Assembly: GCA_003952965.2 (NCBI GenBank)
Contig: CM025849.1
Coordinates: 5,043,572 to 5,107,571, forward strand
Reading direction: 5' to 3'
Length of the DNA: 64,000 nucleotides
DNA from: Morella rubra
Lineage: Eukaryota > Streptophyta > Magnoliopsida > Fagales > Myricaceae
Shown here: in pieces, positions 1 to 12,504 of the stretch
Layout of the letters: the number at the start of each line of letters is the position of its first letter
Position numbering within the stretch: position 1 is the first letter of the stretch
Notes under the pieces: generated by a model
What the model saw: the letters and a program-made list of their open reading frames with translations, nothing else
Databases searched by the model: none
What the model was told of the DNA's origin: nothing
Translations under genes and position numbers: made by a program

Positions 1-826
1 AAAAATGAGTCTATTGGTTGTAGTGGGTATTGGATTCTGCAGCATTGGATTCAGTACGCAATGCTTATTAACTCAATGTCCCTAGCAATAAGGGGAGCCT
101 CTTTTGTTAACGTTGGAGTTGTAAAAGTTACAGGATTGTTCCCTGCGTTTAATTTAATTGGATGAAACTGTGTATCGTTGGTCCATAAATCACAAATGCA
201 GGGCTCTTTGGTGCGGCTTGTGGACTTGTGGGAGGATAATAAGACTGGAGACGGTCAGATTCTTATGGCCGTTTTTCATATAAATGGAACAACATGGACT
301 AACAACAGTCTCAAATTGCAAAAGCGTTATAAATAGCTTTTGATGGAGTTCCATGACCATTTGTTTGATGCCCACAATTTTCACTAGGAATTGAAAAAAG
401 GGATCCGGGTTAGTTATTTTCACTTTGCCACTTTTTCCCATTTACCAAATAGGATTTGTTCCCTTTGGAATTCATAGCTGAGCTTGCTAACAAAGTTCTT
501 ATCATCAGCGAACTACCCTCTTGACTTTCGGTTGATTGGAATTTTGGTGTTTTTGACAATACTTTTTCCAGTATCTGGTAACTGTTGGCCTTGTGCTAGC
601 CTCGTATATAGGGATGAAAGACCCTTTGTTTCTTTTTCACCTGTCAATGCCTTATAATTTTCTTTGAGATGTCTTTAGTCTTTGCTACGATATATCCTCT
701 CATAATTGTATGAAATGTCCTACATACATATATACTTTTACTTGGGTCTTTGCTTGCTCTAATTCACTTCCAGTCTTCTGTTGAATTTTTGGCCTCCTCC
801 TCACTTGCAGTATGTTGCTTTGGCAG
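1..826 (+). other. intron or upstream sequence of the cap methyltransferase gene
   Basis: I see no exon here in any frame. The first recognisable exon of the cap methyltransferase starts at 827 after an acceptor ending in tggcag, and it begins in the middle of the catalytic domain. This stretch is therefore most likely the end of an intron whose upstream exons lie left of the window. It is T-rich, as plant introns are. Confidence 0.6.
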
Positions 827-3771
827 GAAAATATAGAGTTGCATTTACAGGAGAAGACCAATCAGGCCGATTTAGTGTGCTGCTTACAGCATTTGCAGGT
901 TTTATTCATGTTTGCTATCTCTCTATCTCATGGTCCTGAATTTCCCCTCAGAGTATCAGGTTCCAAAGTTTAAAAGGATTTCTACATGCAGTTGTGCTTT
1001 GAAACTGAAGAGAGAGCAAGGAAGCTTCTAGAAAATGTATCATCATTGCTGAAACCGGGGGGTTATTTTTTTGGTATTACTCCTGACTCATCTACAATAT
1101 GGTATGAAATAGTGGTTGTTAAAGACCTGCTATTTTAGAGTTACTTGGTTGATTTTGTTGGGATTTTCTTCATTTGCTTGTTTGTATGGAGTTTGATTAA
1201 CCAGTTTGGAGATTTGCTTCAATCAGTGCTTTCACTTATTGATAGCGAATGTGCTGATTTCCTTAGGTAATCATTTATAATGGTGGTTTCTTGGTATTGA
1301 AACTTAGATAATGGGCCCCTCATCTATTCACTTTACTCCTCTTCTCAGTTGATTCGGTAGCTTTGAAAGATTTTGAATTCTGCCATATTCTAAATTGCTG
1401 ATATTACTGTGGTTTATTTATTGACAGCAAGTTTACATATTTTTATGAAATTCTCATTTTTTTTCCCAAATTTTAACAGGATGATGTTGATGCTTGAACC
1501 AAAATTATGCTTTTCTTTTTTAGTTGATTTCAGCTTCCATTGAACCAGTGTCAATTTTCTTGGTTAGCAATTTGAAGTAGAAAGATTTCACGGTGGAATT
1601 ATCTGATGGTTGTGATAATCAGAGTAGGCATAAGAATTCCCTTCTTTAGAAGTTTTGGAGCTCTTGCTTGTCTGTCTTTCACCTCATATTTTGAATTAGG
1701 CAACACAGGCATAGAGACAGTGCTAAGATGAATTCTGAGATTTTCAACATACTTATTTGAATGAGAAAAACCTAATTGCAGTGATTGAGATTATCACTGG
1801 CTGCGTGTTAATTCCGTCCTTTAACATGGCTTGTTTGAGCCAGGACTCTGAGCTCAGATTTCCTTGATCTTTTCCTCTATTCATGACATTGCTACTCTCT
1901 GTATGAGATCTTTCTTCTAAGCAAAATGAATGTTGTATACAATTGTTAACCTAATGGTCTTACAGGGCAAAGTACCAGAAGAATGTTGAAGCATACCATA
2001 ACAAAAGCAGCAGCATGAAGCCTAACATTGTTCCCAATTGCATTCGATCAGAGAGCTACATGATCACCTTTGAAGTTGAGGAAGAAAAGTACATATGAAC
2101 TTTAGATATTAAATATATTCTCTTTCTCCTTGTTTTTTTTTATTTGAATTGAATGTTCTATATATTTCCAGGTTCCCATTATTTGGAAAGAAATACCAGC
2201 TGAAATTTGCCAGTGATATATCTGCTGAAACCCATTGCTTGGTTCATTTTCCAAGTTTCATCAGGTTTGTTTCTGCCATGAAAATGCTACTTTCGGTCTG
2301 ACTATGTGACATATGTGACCCATATTATATATTGGAGGTTTTTATACCAACATTACTATTTTAATGCTACGTTTTGTACAATCCTATGAACTGCCATAAA
2401 AATTTTGTTCTGCCTCCAAAGCGACTGCTGATTAGCCAGAATTGACAGTTGCAAACTTTGGTTGCACTAGGAGGGGTATGTCTAAAATGGAAAGAGTGCG
2501 AATTACACTACACTCTGGATCAGCAACCTGTCACTGAACTTCTCCCCTTTGTGAACGTCTCCTTTTAATTGTTAGGTCGAAAGACATAAAGTTTATTCCT
2601 TTCGTTTGGATCCTCGTATTTTTGTGGGTTGCTAGTAATGGAATGGTTTTATTATCTTAAATGTTCTGTAGCTTTGAGGTTGCCTTTGAAATGTTCTAGT
2701 GATCTTCACCAATATGTGACTCAGGTTGGCAAGAGAAGCTGGTCTTGAGTATGTCGACATCCAAAACTTAACCGAATTTTATGATGATAACAGGTTTGCA
2801 GATTTGTGTTTCCTTCTTAAGTTCCATACAAAATCCTGAAATGAATTAGAATCTCAATGATCCAAACAGGCCCTGAGGTCCAACTTTCAATTTGCTTGGT
2901 GTAGCATATTTGCTCAATAGTCTGATTGAGAAAGGTTTATTTTTCGTTCACCTTATTTGTTTGTTGCCAAAAGGGCTCAATTTGCAGGTATCTTAATGAA
3001 TTCTGCTCCAAACCTTGTTGATCCAAGGGGTAGACTTCTTCCTCGATCTTATGATGTCTTAGGTGATGCATTCACCTTTATTGTCTACTTCACTGCCTTT
3101 TCTCTCTGCCATTTATTGCTCGCAAGTTACCCACTTCAGCAGTTCACTTAATAGGTCTTTGGGCATTTTCCTTTTACAGGCCTGTATACCACATTTATAT
3201 TCCAAAAGCCAGACCCAGATGTTGCACCCCCAATAATGACCCCCTTATTGCAGGAGCCGAGCTACAATCATGATGAGGTAAAGTATTTATGATATTCGCA
3301 AAAGGTTTTTATAAGAGGATGATGGCGGACAGCTGTCATTCTTTCACATAGTCGGTAGGTTTGAGAATTTCCTCTGATCCCCCCCCCCCCCCCAAAAAAA
3401 AAAAGGGCGACCAAAAATAACATGTTTAAACTGAAGTTAAATGGCAAATCTTGAGTTCAATCTGATGGTAATCGAATCTCAGAGTTGCCTCTCTCAATGA
3501 TCATTCATCTTTATAGCTTTTGCTCTTCTGATGCAGAAATGACCCTTTTTCCTCCCAATCCCCTGAAAGTGTTTTTTCATAGCTTCAATTATATTCCTTT
3601 TGCTTTACTTGGTGTCTATTGATGTTGTAGAGAGAATGGCAGGGGACTGGCTGGAGAGACGATGAAAAAAATGGACATACAGAGCCACCTCTTGGATTAG
3701 GCAAGATTAATGACCAGAAAGGGATTTTGGGTCCTGGCCCTGCAGATTTACGTTTCTCAGAGGCACTTTGA
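827..3771 (+). CDS. mRNA cap guanine-N7 methyltransferase (plant type 2), 3' part of gene
   Basis: Transfers a methyl group from S-adenosylmethionine to N7 of the cap guanine of nascent mRNA in the nucleus. Eight exons are visible: 827-898, 992-1101, 1966-2088, 2172-2264, 2725-2793, 2974-3062, 3180-3277 and 3631-3771, all with GT-AG borders and matching phases. They give 264 residues ending in TGA at 3769-3771. Visible marks are ADLVCCLQHLQ (the family's motif IV region), LLKPGGYFFGITPDS (the strand-turn region typical of SAM methyltransferases), a variable central insert, EAGLEYVDIQNLTEFYDDNR, NLVDPRGRLLPRSYDVLG, and the plant-specific tail GPGPADLRFSEAL. The N-terminal SAM-binding motif I and the GTP-cap binding lysines would be in exons outside the window. 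The match to the Arabidopsis cap methyltransferase 2 type is from memory of the family. Nothing in the visible exons is broken. Confidence 0.9.
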
Positions 3772-4016
3772 CCTGATTTGTAATTAAGCAAGAGGGATGT
3801 GGATGGCAAAGGGAAGACCAAGATTTGGTGTCGCGACCGTTGCTAACTAATTTTGTGCATGTTGCAACGATTGTGGTACTGGGAAGGCTCCATCTATTAC
3901 TTAGTTCCAACTCTGTTTTTCATCCAATCCATCTGTCTTGTCTTCTCTTTTTCGGTGGCCTGGGTATGTTTTTCATGCATAGGTTGTGTATATAAACTCA
4001 AACTGAATGAACAAGT

Positions 4017-4143
4017 GCTATTAACACATAATGTACATGAAGCTTCCTAAATCCGATTCTGTTTCCATTGAAGCTTGTGCATGTCTAGTCAAATTTCGGG
4101 TGTGCGCTCTATCACCGTCTAAGCTATTAACACATAATGTACA
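4017..4143. repeat. pair of 21-bp perfect direct repeats
   Basis: The 21 bases at 4017-4037, starting gctattaacacataat, recur exactly at 4123-4143, with about 85 bp between the copies. The second copy is followed by different sequence. No gene is affected. Confidence 0.7.
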
Positions 4144-4503
4144 AATGCTGAATACAAACGGACCTTTAGGGTCGCTTAGATCATCATTCCAAGCCCAAAG
4201 GGTCATGCACCAATTGGCCTTAAAGGTCTGCCAGCGTCCTGTTGATAACGGGTTGCCATTCAGTATGGACAATTACCGTTTATGGACTCCTGCACGAGCG
4301 TCATGTTGATAAGAAGCTTAAAAATCTTCGACCAAAATTGTTGTCCCCTCGAGGGGTTGCGTTGGTGATCAAGTGAACTGGCCATTGTACCACTAGCGGA
4401 AGAGAGATAAATTGGTCTAGAGCCTAGAGGGATGAAATGAAAGGTCCATGGACGGATAGTGAGACAACTGACAAGGGAATGAAAGAATTTTGAGGTGAAA
4501 AAT

Positions 4504-4509
4504 AAAAAA
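4504..4509 (-). terminator. RNA polymerase III terminator of tRNA-Arg
   Basis: Six A on the plus strand, so TTTTTT on the transcribed sense, 10 bases past the 3' end of the tRNA gene. This is the usual stop signal for Pol III. Confidence 0.75.
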
Positions 4510-4518
4510 TATATGAAG

Positions 4519-4591
4519 CACGCCCAGTGGGACTCGAACCCACAATCGCCTGATTAGAAGTCAGACGCCTTATCCATTAGGCCATGGGCGC
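4519..4591 (-). tRNA. tRNA-Arg, anticodon UCU
   Basis: A 73-base gene that folds as a standard cloverleaf on the minus strand. The acceptor stem pairs GCGCCCA with TGGGCGT, with one G-T pair at position 1-72 and discriminator G. The anticodon loop is CTTCTAA, giving UCU, which reads AGA. Internal promoter boxes are intact: TGGCCTAATGG (A box) and GGTTCGAGTCC (B box, plus strand 4530-4540). There is no intron, CCA is not encoded, and a T6 terminator follows. An AT-rich, TATA-like stretch (plus strand 4603-4611) precedes the 5' end, as is common for plant tRNA genes. Confidence 0.95.
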
Positions 4592-4828
4592 TGGTTCTGG
4601 TAGGTATATAATAACTATTATATTTATTAAATATTCCGGTCCTTTCCTCCCTTTATATTTTTCAATTTAAAAATGCTAAATGCAAGTTAATATGTGCCAG
4701 GTTAATTTTTATGCTTAGAGTAACTTCTGATGTATTTGGCAACTGAACAGAAAATCTACAAATTGATTTATGTAAGATGGCATAGATTCTGCTCTACGGC
4801 TCAATATACCCTTTGACACGTGGAGTTT

Positions 4829-4947
4829 GCAAACCAAAATTTTAGTTTATGAAATTGGTGAAAAAGTTAAAAATAGATGATTGATTTTTTTTTTTTCTAA
4901 TGTTTGTTGAAATAAAAAGATTATTTTATTAGGCTAAAATTTTGGAT
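4829..4947. repeat. MITE-like repeat with tgcaaaccaaaatttt end
   Basis: The left end reads tttgcaaaccaaaatttt and the right end ctaaaattttgg, an imperfect inverted pair. The interior gtgaaaaagttaaaaatag and agatgattga resemble segments at 49.8-50.1, 52.8, 57.2, 58.2 and 61.3-61.5 kb. It looks like one member of a dispersed non-coding family. The boundaries are approximate. Confidence 0.4.
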
Positions 4948-5549
4948 TGACCAAAACTCTTACAAATTACTCTCTAATGTTGTCTCTAATTCTTCCAAAA
5001 AAGCAAAGCACTTACATGCATCAGAATTCCCAGAAGACTTGTGATTTCACATTTTTCGCAAACAGAATCCCCAGGATGTGCATTCTCCAGTTTACACTTG
5101 TTTTGTTAACTTGTAGTCTCTCTACACAATCCATTCACAGGTAATAATTGACTCTTGGCTAATTTTTCTGCCATCCGAACCAAGACCTCACCACTGCCAA
5201 ATTCCACTGATACACTGCAAGAGCATAAGCTGGTCCAAAGACAGATTCTCCTCTCCCCAGTTCCCTCCTCGTCTTGGCTTGAAAGAAAGACTCACATTAG
5301 ATTAAGACTAAAACAAATGTAGCTTGAAACAACCTCGAGCTTACTCAGCTTGTGGTCTATAGAACACCATAATGGAAAACTTTATTTATGCGTACTCTCT
5401 TCATTTAGTAGTACTTAATTTCTGTTACGCCATATCTCAGACAACTGTGTCTCAAAGATGAGATTTATGGAAGAAATTGCAGAAAGCAATTCGACCATCC
5501 ATGTGTTGGTATACAAACCCGAATTAATCTTCAAAATTGAACATTAACT
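4948..5549. other. spacer and pyruvate kinase 3' UTR
   Basis: Lies between the tRNA/MITE region and the pyruvate kinase stop codon. The right-hand part should contain the pyruvate kinase 3' UTR, since that gene is read on the minus strand. Small ORFs here have no recognisable product. Confidence 0.4.
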
Positions 5550-8500
5550 CTAATATTCAAGCTCGATGATCTTAACCACAGACGCATCACCGAGTTTCTG
5601 GCAGATAACAACACGATCATGTGGCTTTATGAGACCGGAGGCCTTGCCATGATCCAAGGCAACCTTTAGAATTGATTCATCTGTGGCATTTGTAGACTCA
5701 GCCTGCAAAACGAGCATGCTTGTTTTATCTAATGGGGTACTTAAGCAAAAGCTTTGGCAAGGGGCATCATATCAACCATTTTGCAAATAGAAATTCAGCA
5801 TCATAGATATGCTGTGCAAAAAAGGTAACTGAACATGTCAATTTAGTAAATGCACATTTAATGAAACTCGCTGCAAAAAGTACTCGTTCATTCCCCATTC
5901 AAAGATCCAATATTAAGCTTTACAAAAATTTCTGGAGCTCTATACCAAGTCAGTTGTTCTACACCAAGTACACAAAACTTGGATTAGGTCAACAGGATTT
6001 CAGCATAACAAATCTGGTTGAAGAATTGTTAAAATAACTAATATGGATAGGTGGTAATGTTAAATCATGAATGGCTAATAATATTTAAGAAATCTTTCTT
6101 ATTTGAAACCCAATTGAAGTGCTCTATATTCCTGAATTCACATCGAAGGCAGTTTGCAGATATTGCATCTTTATCTGATTCTCAAATAACCACAAACTAT
6201 TTGCAGTGCACCTGTGAAGTCTACACCAAAACTACGTTCACTGTTCATGTTTACTCACATGTCAAATAGCATATCTGCAATTGATGTCAAGGGGATAGCT
6301 TAGACTTACGGCCAAACAAAAAATTGTCAGTCTACTGAAGTTGGCAGAAAAATAACAGAATACAGGAGTCAACAAATTCTTTAGTAAACAGTCTAGTTGT
6401 AAAATGAGGAGTACCATAGTGTCTGCATCAGATCATTGATATTCCAAATGCAAAACTAATTTCGTTTCAGACTACTGAGAGAGAGAGAGAGCAAAAACCA
6501 GCTTCCATTTATATTGACGTCATAAGCATCCTATCCTATAAATCCAATGCGATACTTACTGGATGTCGAGGATCTGCAAGCATGGGAAAAACGCCTCTGA
6601 CAATTAGTGACTGCCTTGCCTGCAACAAAGTTCATAAAAAAGAACAGTTGACACTGATTAGAATCAGTTTCAGTCAGCATTGCCTATGGTAAGAACCACT
6701 GGCGATAAAATGAATACCATGATATCCAAATAAATGTTATAATTAACTCGAACATAAAAAATACCCAAAAACTCATGCTCAATAGAAAGTCCCCTCAAAT
6801 TGCTCTTCATATATCATTATCAGTAGATAAGAAAGAAAACAAAAAAGAAATCAGTATCAACAATGACATTTTTTTGTCCAAGGCAAACACAACACCAATT
6901 TTTCCATGACAAAATAGAAGGAGACTGTGCAATAATTGATTTTGATTTATCCAATTGCTAGTACAAGTCAAAACGATCATTAGATCTGAAAAATGAGTTA
7001 TAATTTCCAAATGCAAGTAATTGCCATAATCTGCAGTGCTACATCATCAAGTTCAACCCCATTCACAACAAGGAAGTACAGTGATTAAGAACAGCTAAAA
7101 GTCTACAGAAGAACAGTATAATGATTGAGAGAAAATTCAATATCCTTTGTGCATTGCAGAAACACTTCCCAACAAGCTACAAAGATTAAAATGCCTTGTG
7201 AGAGTGCTGTGAAGGGTGAGCTCTTGGGATCAAAACCCACCATGTGCATGTATAACTCTCCAATTTTTTTCAAAAGGAAAAAAGATTATGCTGTCCTGTT
7301 CTAATATCCATCAGAAATAAGTTGCTGTAACAGAAGCCCTAGATAAATCAAAGTCAATACGATACCTCAAAAGCACCAGTGAAAGTCCAGCGGAGTTGGT
7401 TTGTTTTAAGCTGGGGGATCACAACAGATAAGACAGGCATTGTTGGCCTATACTTTGCAAGTAACCTGCGTCAAAAGAAACGAGGATTAAAGGTAAAACA
7501 GATGTGCATGCAAGAGTGAGAATGAAAGTTGAAGCAAATTATCGCTAACAAAGTTGACCATCAAAATTCGATAGGAACAAGAGCGAGCCAAACTAAATAT
7601 ACACAAACCTAACGCACAAGATATCGAAGACATTTGCATACGCATTTTTCTGGTTTTCTTAATAAGTAACTTTAGAAGGTAAAGAAGAAAGCGCAAATAC
7701 ACAAGGGTTGCATAATAGCTACTCTGAAAGAATTACAACCCAAAATTCGTAATATTTAAAGAAATTGAAGAAAGGGAATGGACACTCCCTAAAGAAGCCA
7801 TACGGTCTTGCCATGATTCTAATGATAAATACTTAACAACAATTAAGGACGCTCTTAAGCATTAAGGACTCATTCCAAATATTTATACTCTCACAAGGAC
7901 CAAATTTCCCTTGTCAACACAGAAGCAACCATGCTATTCAGCAATGAACAATACAACGCAAAATAGGGAAAACATAAACAACCATATCCCCCTTGCCACC
8001 AAACAATGGAGTGAAAATGACCAAATTAACTCCCACTACTTGTGCAAATAAGAAACCATCTTAGAATCCATAAATTGCTCCTACAAAACTGTCTGCCGCT
8101 TCCCAACTATGATATAAGAGAGAGGGAGAGGAGGGGGGGGGTGAGGGGGGGAAAGAACCTTCCGAGAAGTAGTACCCGTATTACTCTTCCAAGGAAACTT
8201 CAAACCAATAAATGCTCTTAAAACATCATAAACATCAAACCTCAAATTTTCAGGCAGTGCTGATTTCAAAAACATATTAGATAGAATCGGCTTATAGAAT
8301 AAAGGTGGATTGTAAGTGTGAAGTTGGAGAAACTATTTTTTCAAGTCCCTTGAAGATTGTTTGGACTCTATTGTTCTTCATACAAACGTACTAACATCTG
8401 TAGCCTCATCAGCTTGTGGGGGCCAATTAGAGTTGACATGTACTTCTGTACTTCATACTACTCATAGCAAATAAAATCTAACATCTTGTGTGGGAATTTA

Positions 8501-11500
8501 CATAAAAACATATAACAATGCAAACCTAATTTTGTGCAGCTGTCACACATAACCAATCTGCAGGGGAGTAGGCAGGAATTTTTTTTTTTGAATCACTTTA
8601 AGCCCTCAAACTACCAAAAAATCTCAAATAGAGGTCTCAAGTACCACCTTTGATAAATTGAACCCAACAACTATCGAATTTTATCAATTTGCGCCCCTAA
8701 TAAAGATCCAACCATCAAACTCGTGTTACGGGTATTATAAATGAACCATGTGGCACCGTTTTGACAGTCAAGATTTATTTTAGGGCGCAATTTTGATAGA
8801 TTGTGGAAGTTGGAGGAGAAAGGGGGAGATTGTAAAAAAAAATAAAAACTCAAGCTAAAATTTAAAATTTTTTCATAATTTTTGGGGGGCTTGGGGGTGC
8901 CCTTGGCTTCACCCCTACCAATCCGGGACCATACAAAAATACATATAACAATTCAACTCTAGTTTTGTGGAGCTGTCACACAAGCAATCCCGTCCAGAAT
9001 ATTGTGATATCCATATGCAATTAAGAGTAAACTTTTAGTTACAGAACACAAAAGTTTGAAAAGGAAAAGAGAAGGGAGAGAGGGAGGACCTTGCAGCACT
9101 TCCAGATGAAGTGAAACAAATAATTACAGAGGCTTTCACCTTGATGGCTGCACGTACCTGTTTTTGCCAGAGACTCAACTTATCTCTAATTTCTCGAAAA
9201 AAAAAACTTCTTCGCTAGTAATCTACATGATGGTGACAAGAAATAAAAATAGACTTGACGTAAGGCAGGAACATCAAAGGGAAGTACCGCAGTTGAAGCA
9301 ATAGATTCCAAGTGGCTCATTGGTTCCCCAACATATTTGACAGTCTTCTTGAAATATAGATCTTGATTGAAAACCTTCTCTGCCTGCAGATAACAATTGT
9401 GGTAAAATAAACTCAATCCAAAGTTGAGAGGGGGAGAGGTGGGGGTGCGGTGGAGAGGGCAATGACGGAAGCAACAATTTCTTGGACATTATTTCCTCAT
9501 CTATCTAAATCCCTCCAGTCCGGAAAACAATAATATTATTCTGGGAAGAGCCCGAGGACATGTATGTCATCTCACCAACACATGTAGAATATACAAACAC
9601 CAAATGGGAAGTCCCTAATGAAATGTAGGTTCCCACAAAACACGGAACAGGTAAGCTGGATATCTAATTTCCCACCAGAAAAGTGGAAGTTAGTCGTCGT
9701 TGTTAGATAAGCAGACTGAATTTAAGTCTTCCACATCAAGGTTTTGAACAAAGCTAATAGAAGTCACCACCAATACAACCCATGTAAGACAGTTTTCAAG
9801 GTGCACTTGCAAGTCTAATGACTGGACACCTGCATACAAAGCCCAACCTTTTTTGGGGGGATGGGGGAGAATACAAATGCCAAAGAAAGATAGGAATGCT
9901 TTTTTCCCAGAATAAAAATTATACCAGAAACAGATAACTCTTGTGACACTGCTGTGACTAGTAAGGCGCTATTGAAGGCAAACAAGATAACATAGAAGCT
10001 ACCCCGTCCATTGGCTCCATAAAGATCTCCTCTCACTACTTCAATTTTGACAGCAGTTTTTTGGATTAGGCTATAGAATGGAGACTTATGATTTGAATGA
10101 AGCCAGAGGACAGATTGGGATTAGGCATGCTTAGGAGATTTCTCCTTCAGCAATAATAAAGAGGAAGTGAGAGCAAGAGAGATTAAAGCCTAACAACATT
10201 ATCTCCAAACTACAAAAGGATTACCCAATTAAGAGAGAGCGGAAAGCAATCTATCTATCTAAGACGAGAGAAACAGTAGAAGGTAGAGAAATGGACTATA
10301 AAAAAAAAAAACAGCAAGACTTACCTCTCTGCAAATCTTTCCAACAATGGAAATTGTCTCGACTGGATACAATCCCCGAAGGGTCTCTGCACCTAGAAGA
10401 ATCGCATCGCTCCCTAACAAAGAACGAGATAACAAACTATAAAGGTCCATGATTGGTGCACATCCATGCTTGTAGCGTTAGCAATGCTCAATAAAATGCA
10501 ATATCGCAAAAGATAACAATAAAGCAATATAATTTTGCCACTGTAAATCCGGATATTGGGATTGGACTTCACCTCATATCAACAGATAAAGAGTGGAGAT
10601 CAGGAACAACACTATACAATGGTTATCCACCAAAAGTAAGGAACAGTATAACTTCAGTCAGAGTCTGAAATATACCATCCAATACTGCATTGGCAACATC
10701 TGTTGCTTCAGCACGAGTAGGTCTCAGGTTGTCAGTCATGCTGTCCACAACACGAGTAACCACTGCTGGCTTTCCAGCCATGTTGCACTTGTAAACAGCA
10801 GCCTTTTGAAATAGAAACACCTATACGATCAACAAAGAACGATTAGCAGCACAGCATTCCAGGTACAATAACAGTGCACAAACATAAGCCAGAGTGAAAA
10901 AGGCCCATGATAATTCCAAACCTTACAACTATAAATATCTTCCTCAACTGTAATGGTGTAAGATTTGAGCCAAACCAACCTTCAACTCGGGGGATTATTC
11001 TTATCCTAGTCCATGTCGCACTAGAGTGTAGGGCGTGCGTCTTAACTAGCAACCAGAGGCATGCAGCAATATGTGACAAACAGGCCGAAATACACAAACA
11101 CTTTTTCGAACAGTAGGTTCATACATAACAATGAATCCTCCTTCTACTTGTGTAGCTGTTGCAGTTTGCAAATAACAACTTGTAGGCAAGGATACAGCAA
11201 ATAGAATACAAGCAAAACCCAGCATTAATGGACGGGGTCGGAAGTGGGGAACCAACATCCACATGGATTAGTTATAGAAACAAGTAACACACAAAAAATT
11301 GAAAGCTCACCAGCTCTAAGACATCCACATTCTCAAAATCCTAAAATGCATTCCCTCTCTCCTACCATATAAATCAGAACTTCCAAAAAATACTCTATTC
11401 TGTGTATCTGACATCCCCCTAGATAAATAAAACAATGAAACTATTTATTCAGAAGAAAAGTTGAATCATCAGGCCCCTTCTTTTTCCTCAATGAGAAGTC

Positions 11501-12472
11501 CATTATTATATGTAGCGGCTTCAAATATTTTTAGGTAACTACAACACAAGCAAGGCCCATCTGTTGTTAGTCGGGGAGAAAATGCCTCTCAGTCTAATAA
11601 CATTAACCACCAACATCATATTTATATCCCGTTCGGATTTGAAAACTACCTTCTCTGGTGGTAGATCTATCCCCAAGTTTCCACGAGAGATGATGATACC
11701 ATCTGCTTCCCTTAGGATCTCATCAAAATGAGCTAACCCCTGCAAAAATACAAGAAAAAGAGAAAACGTATATTCAAAATCAAAACTTTTCAAGTATCAC
11801 TCCTACTCTCACTGCCATTCCTTACCACTATACAGGCTAGACATAGATTGTAGGTCCAATAACTTGGACCTACCCTATTTGTCTGTTGTCCATATGGGGA
11901 TAAGCAGATCGATGCAGGAACAGAATTATTGTTTTGCACCTCACCTCTACATTTTCGATCTTCGCAAATATTTGAGTTTGACGGAGGTCACCTAATTGAG
12001 AAAGAAATTCACGGGCCTACAAAATGGAAGAAAGGTCAAAATTCAATGTGAGAAGGAATTACAAGGAGAATAACTACTGAAGCACACTCTAGAATATAAC
12101 ATCATGAAGTTAGGAACTAATAAGAAACAACAAGGATGAAGTTAGGAGCTAATAGAAACAAAACAAATATGACTGGATGGAGATGGAAGTGGTCAAAACA
12201 ATAAAATTGAAACAACAAAAATAAATGAGATAAAGCAACAGTTATTACATGGCGAATATCTTCTGCATGCCGTGTATATGACAACGAGAGGAAGTCTATC
12301 TTGTTTTGAGCACCCCATGTTGTTATAACCTGATATTAATGAACAAAATGTCATGCAAGAAACTTAAAATGAAAACTAAAACTGCATAAATTTTTTTTTT
12401 TTTTTTTTGATAAGTAAGCCAATCTTATTAATGAAAACTGCATAAATAATTATCTTGACTATCAATTGAATG

Positions 12473-12504
<32 letters not shown>

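Larger units (their letters stand above)
3772..4518 (+). other. 3' UTR and intergenic spacer after the cap methyltransferase
   Basis: Follows the methyltransferase stop codon. The first 200-300 bases are probably 3' UTR. No further gene is seen. A 21-bp perfect direct repeat lies at 4017-4037 and 4123-4143. Confidence 0.5.
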
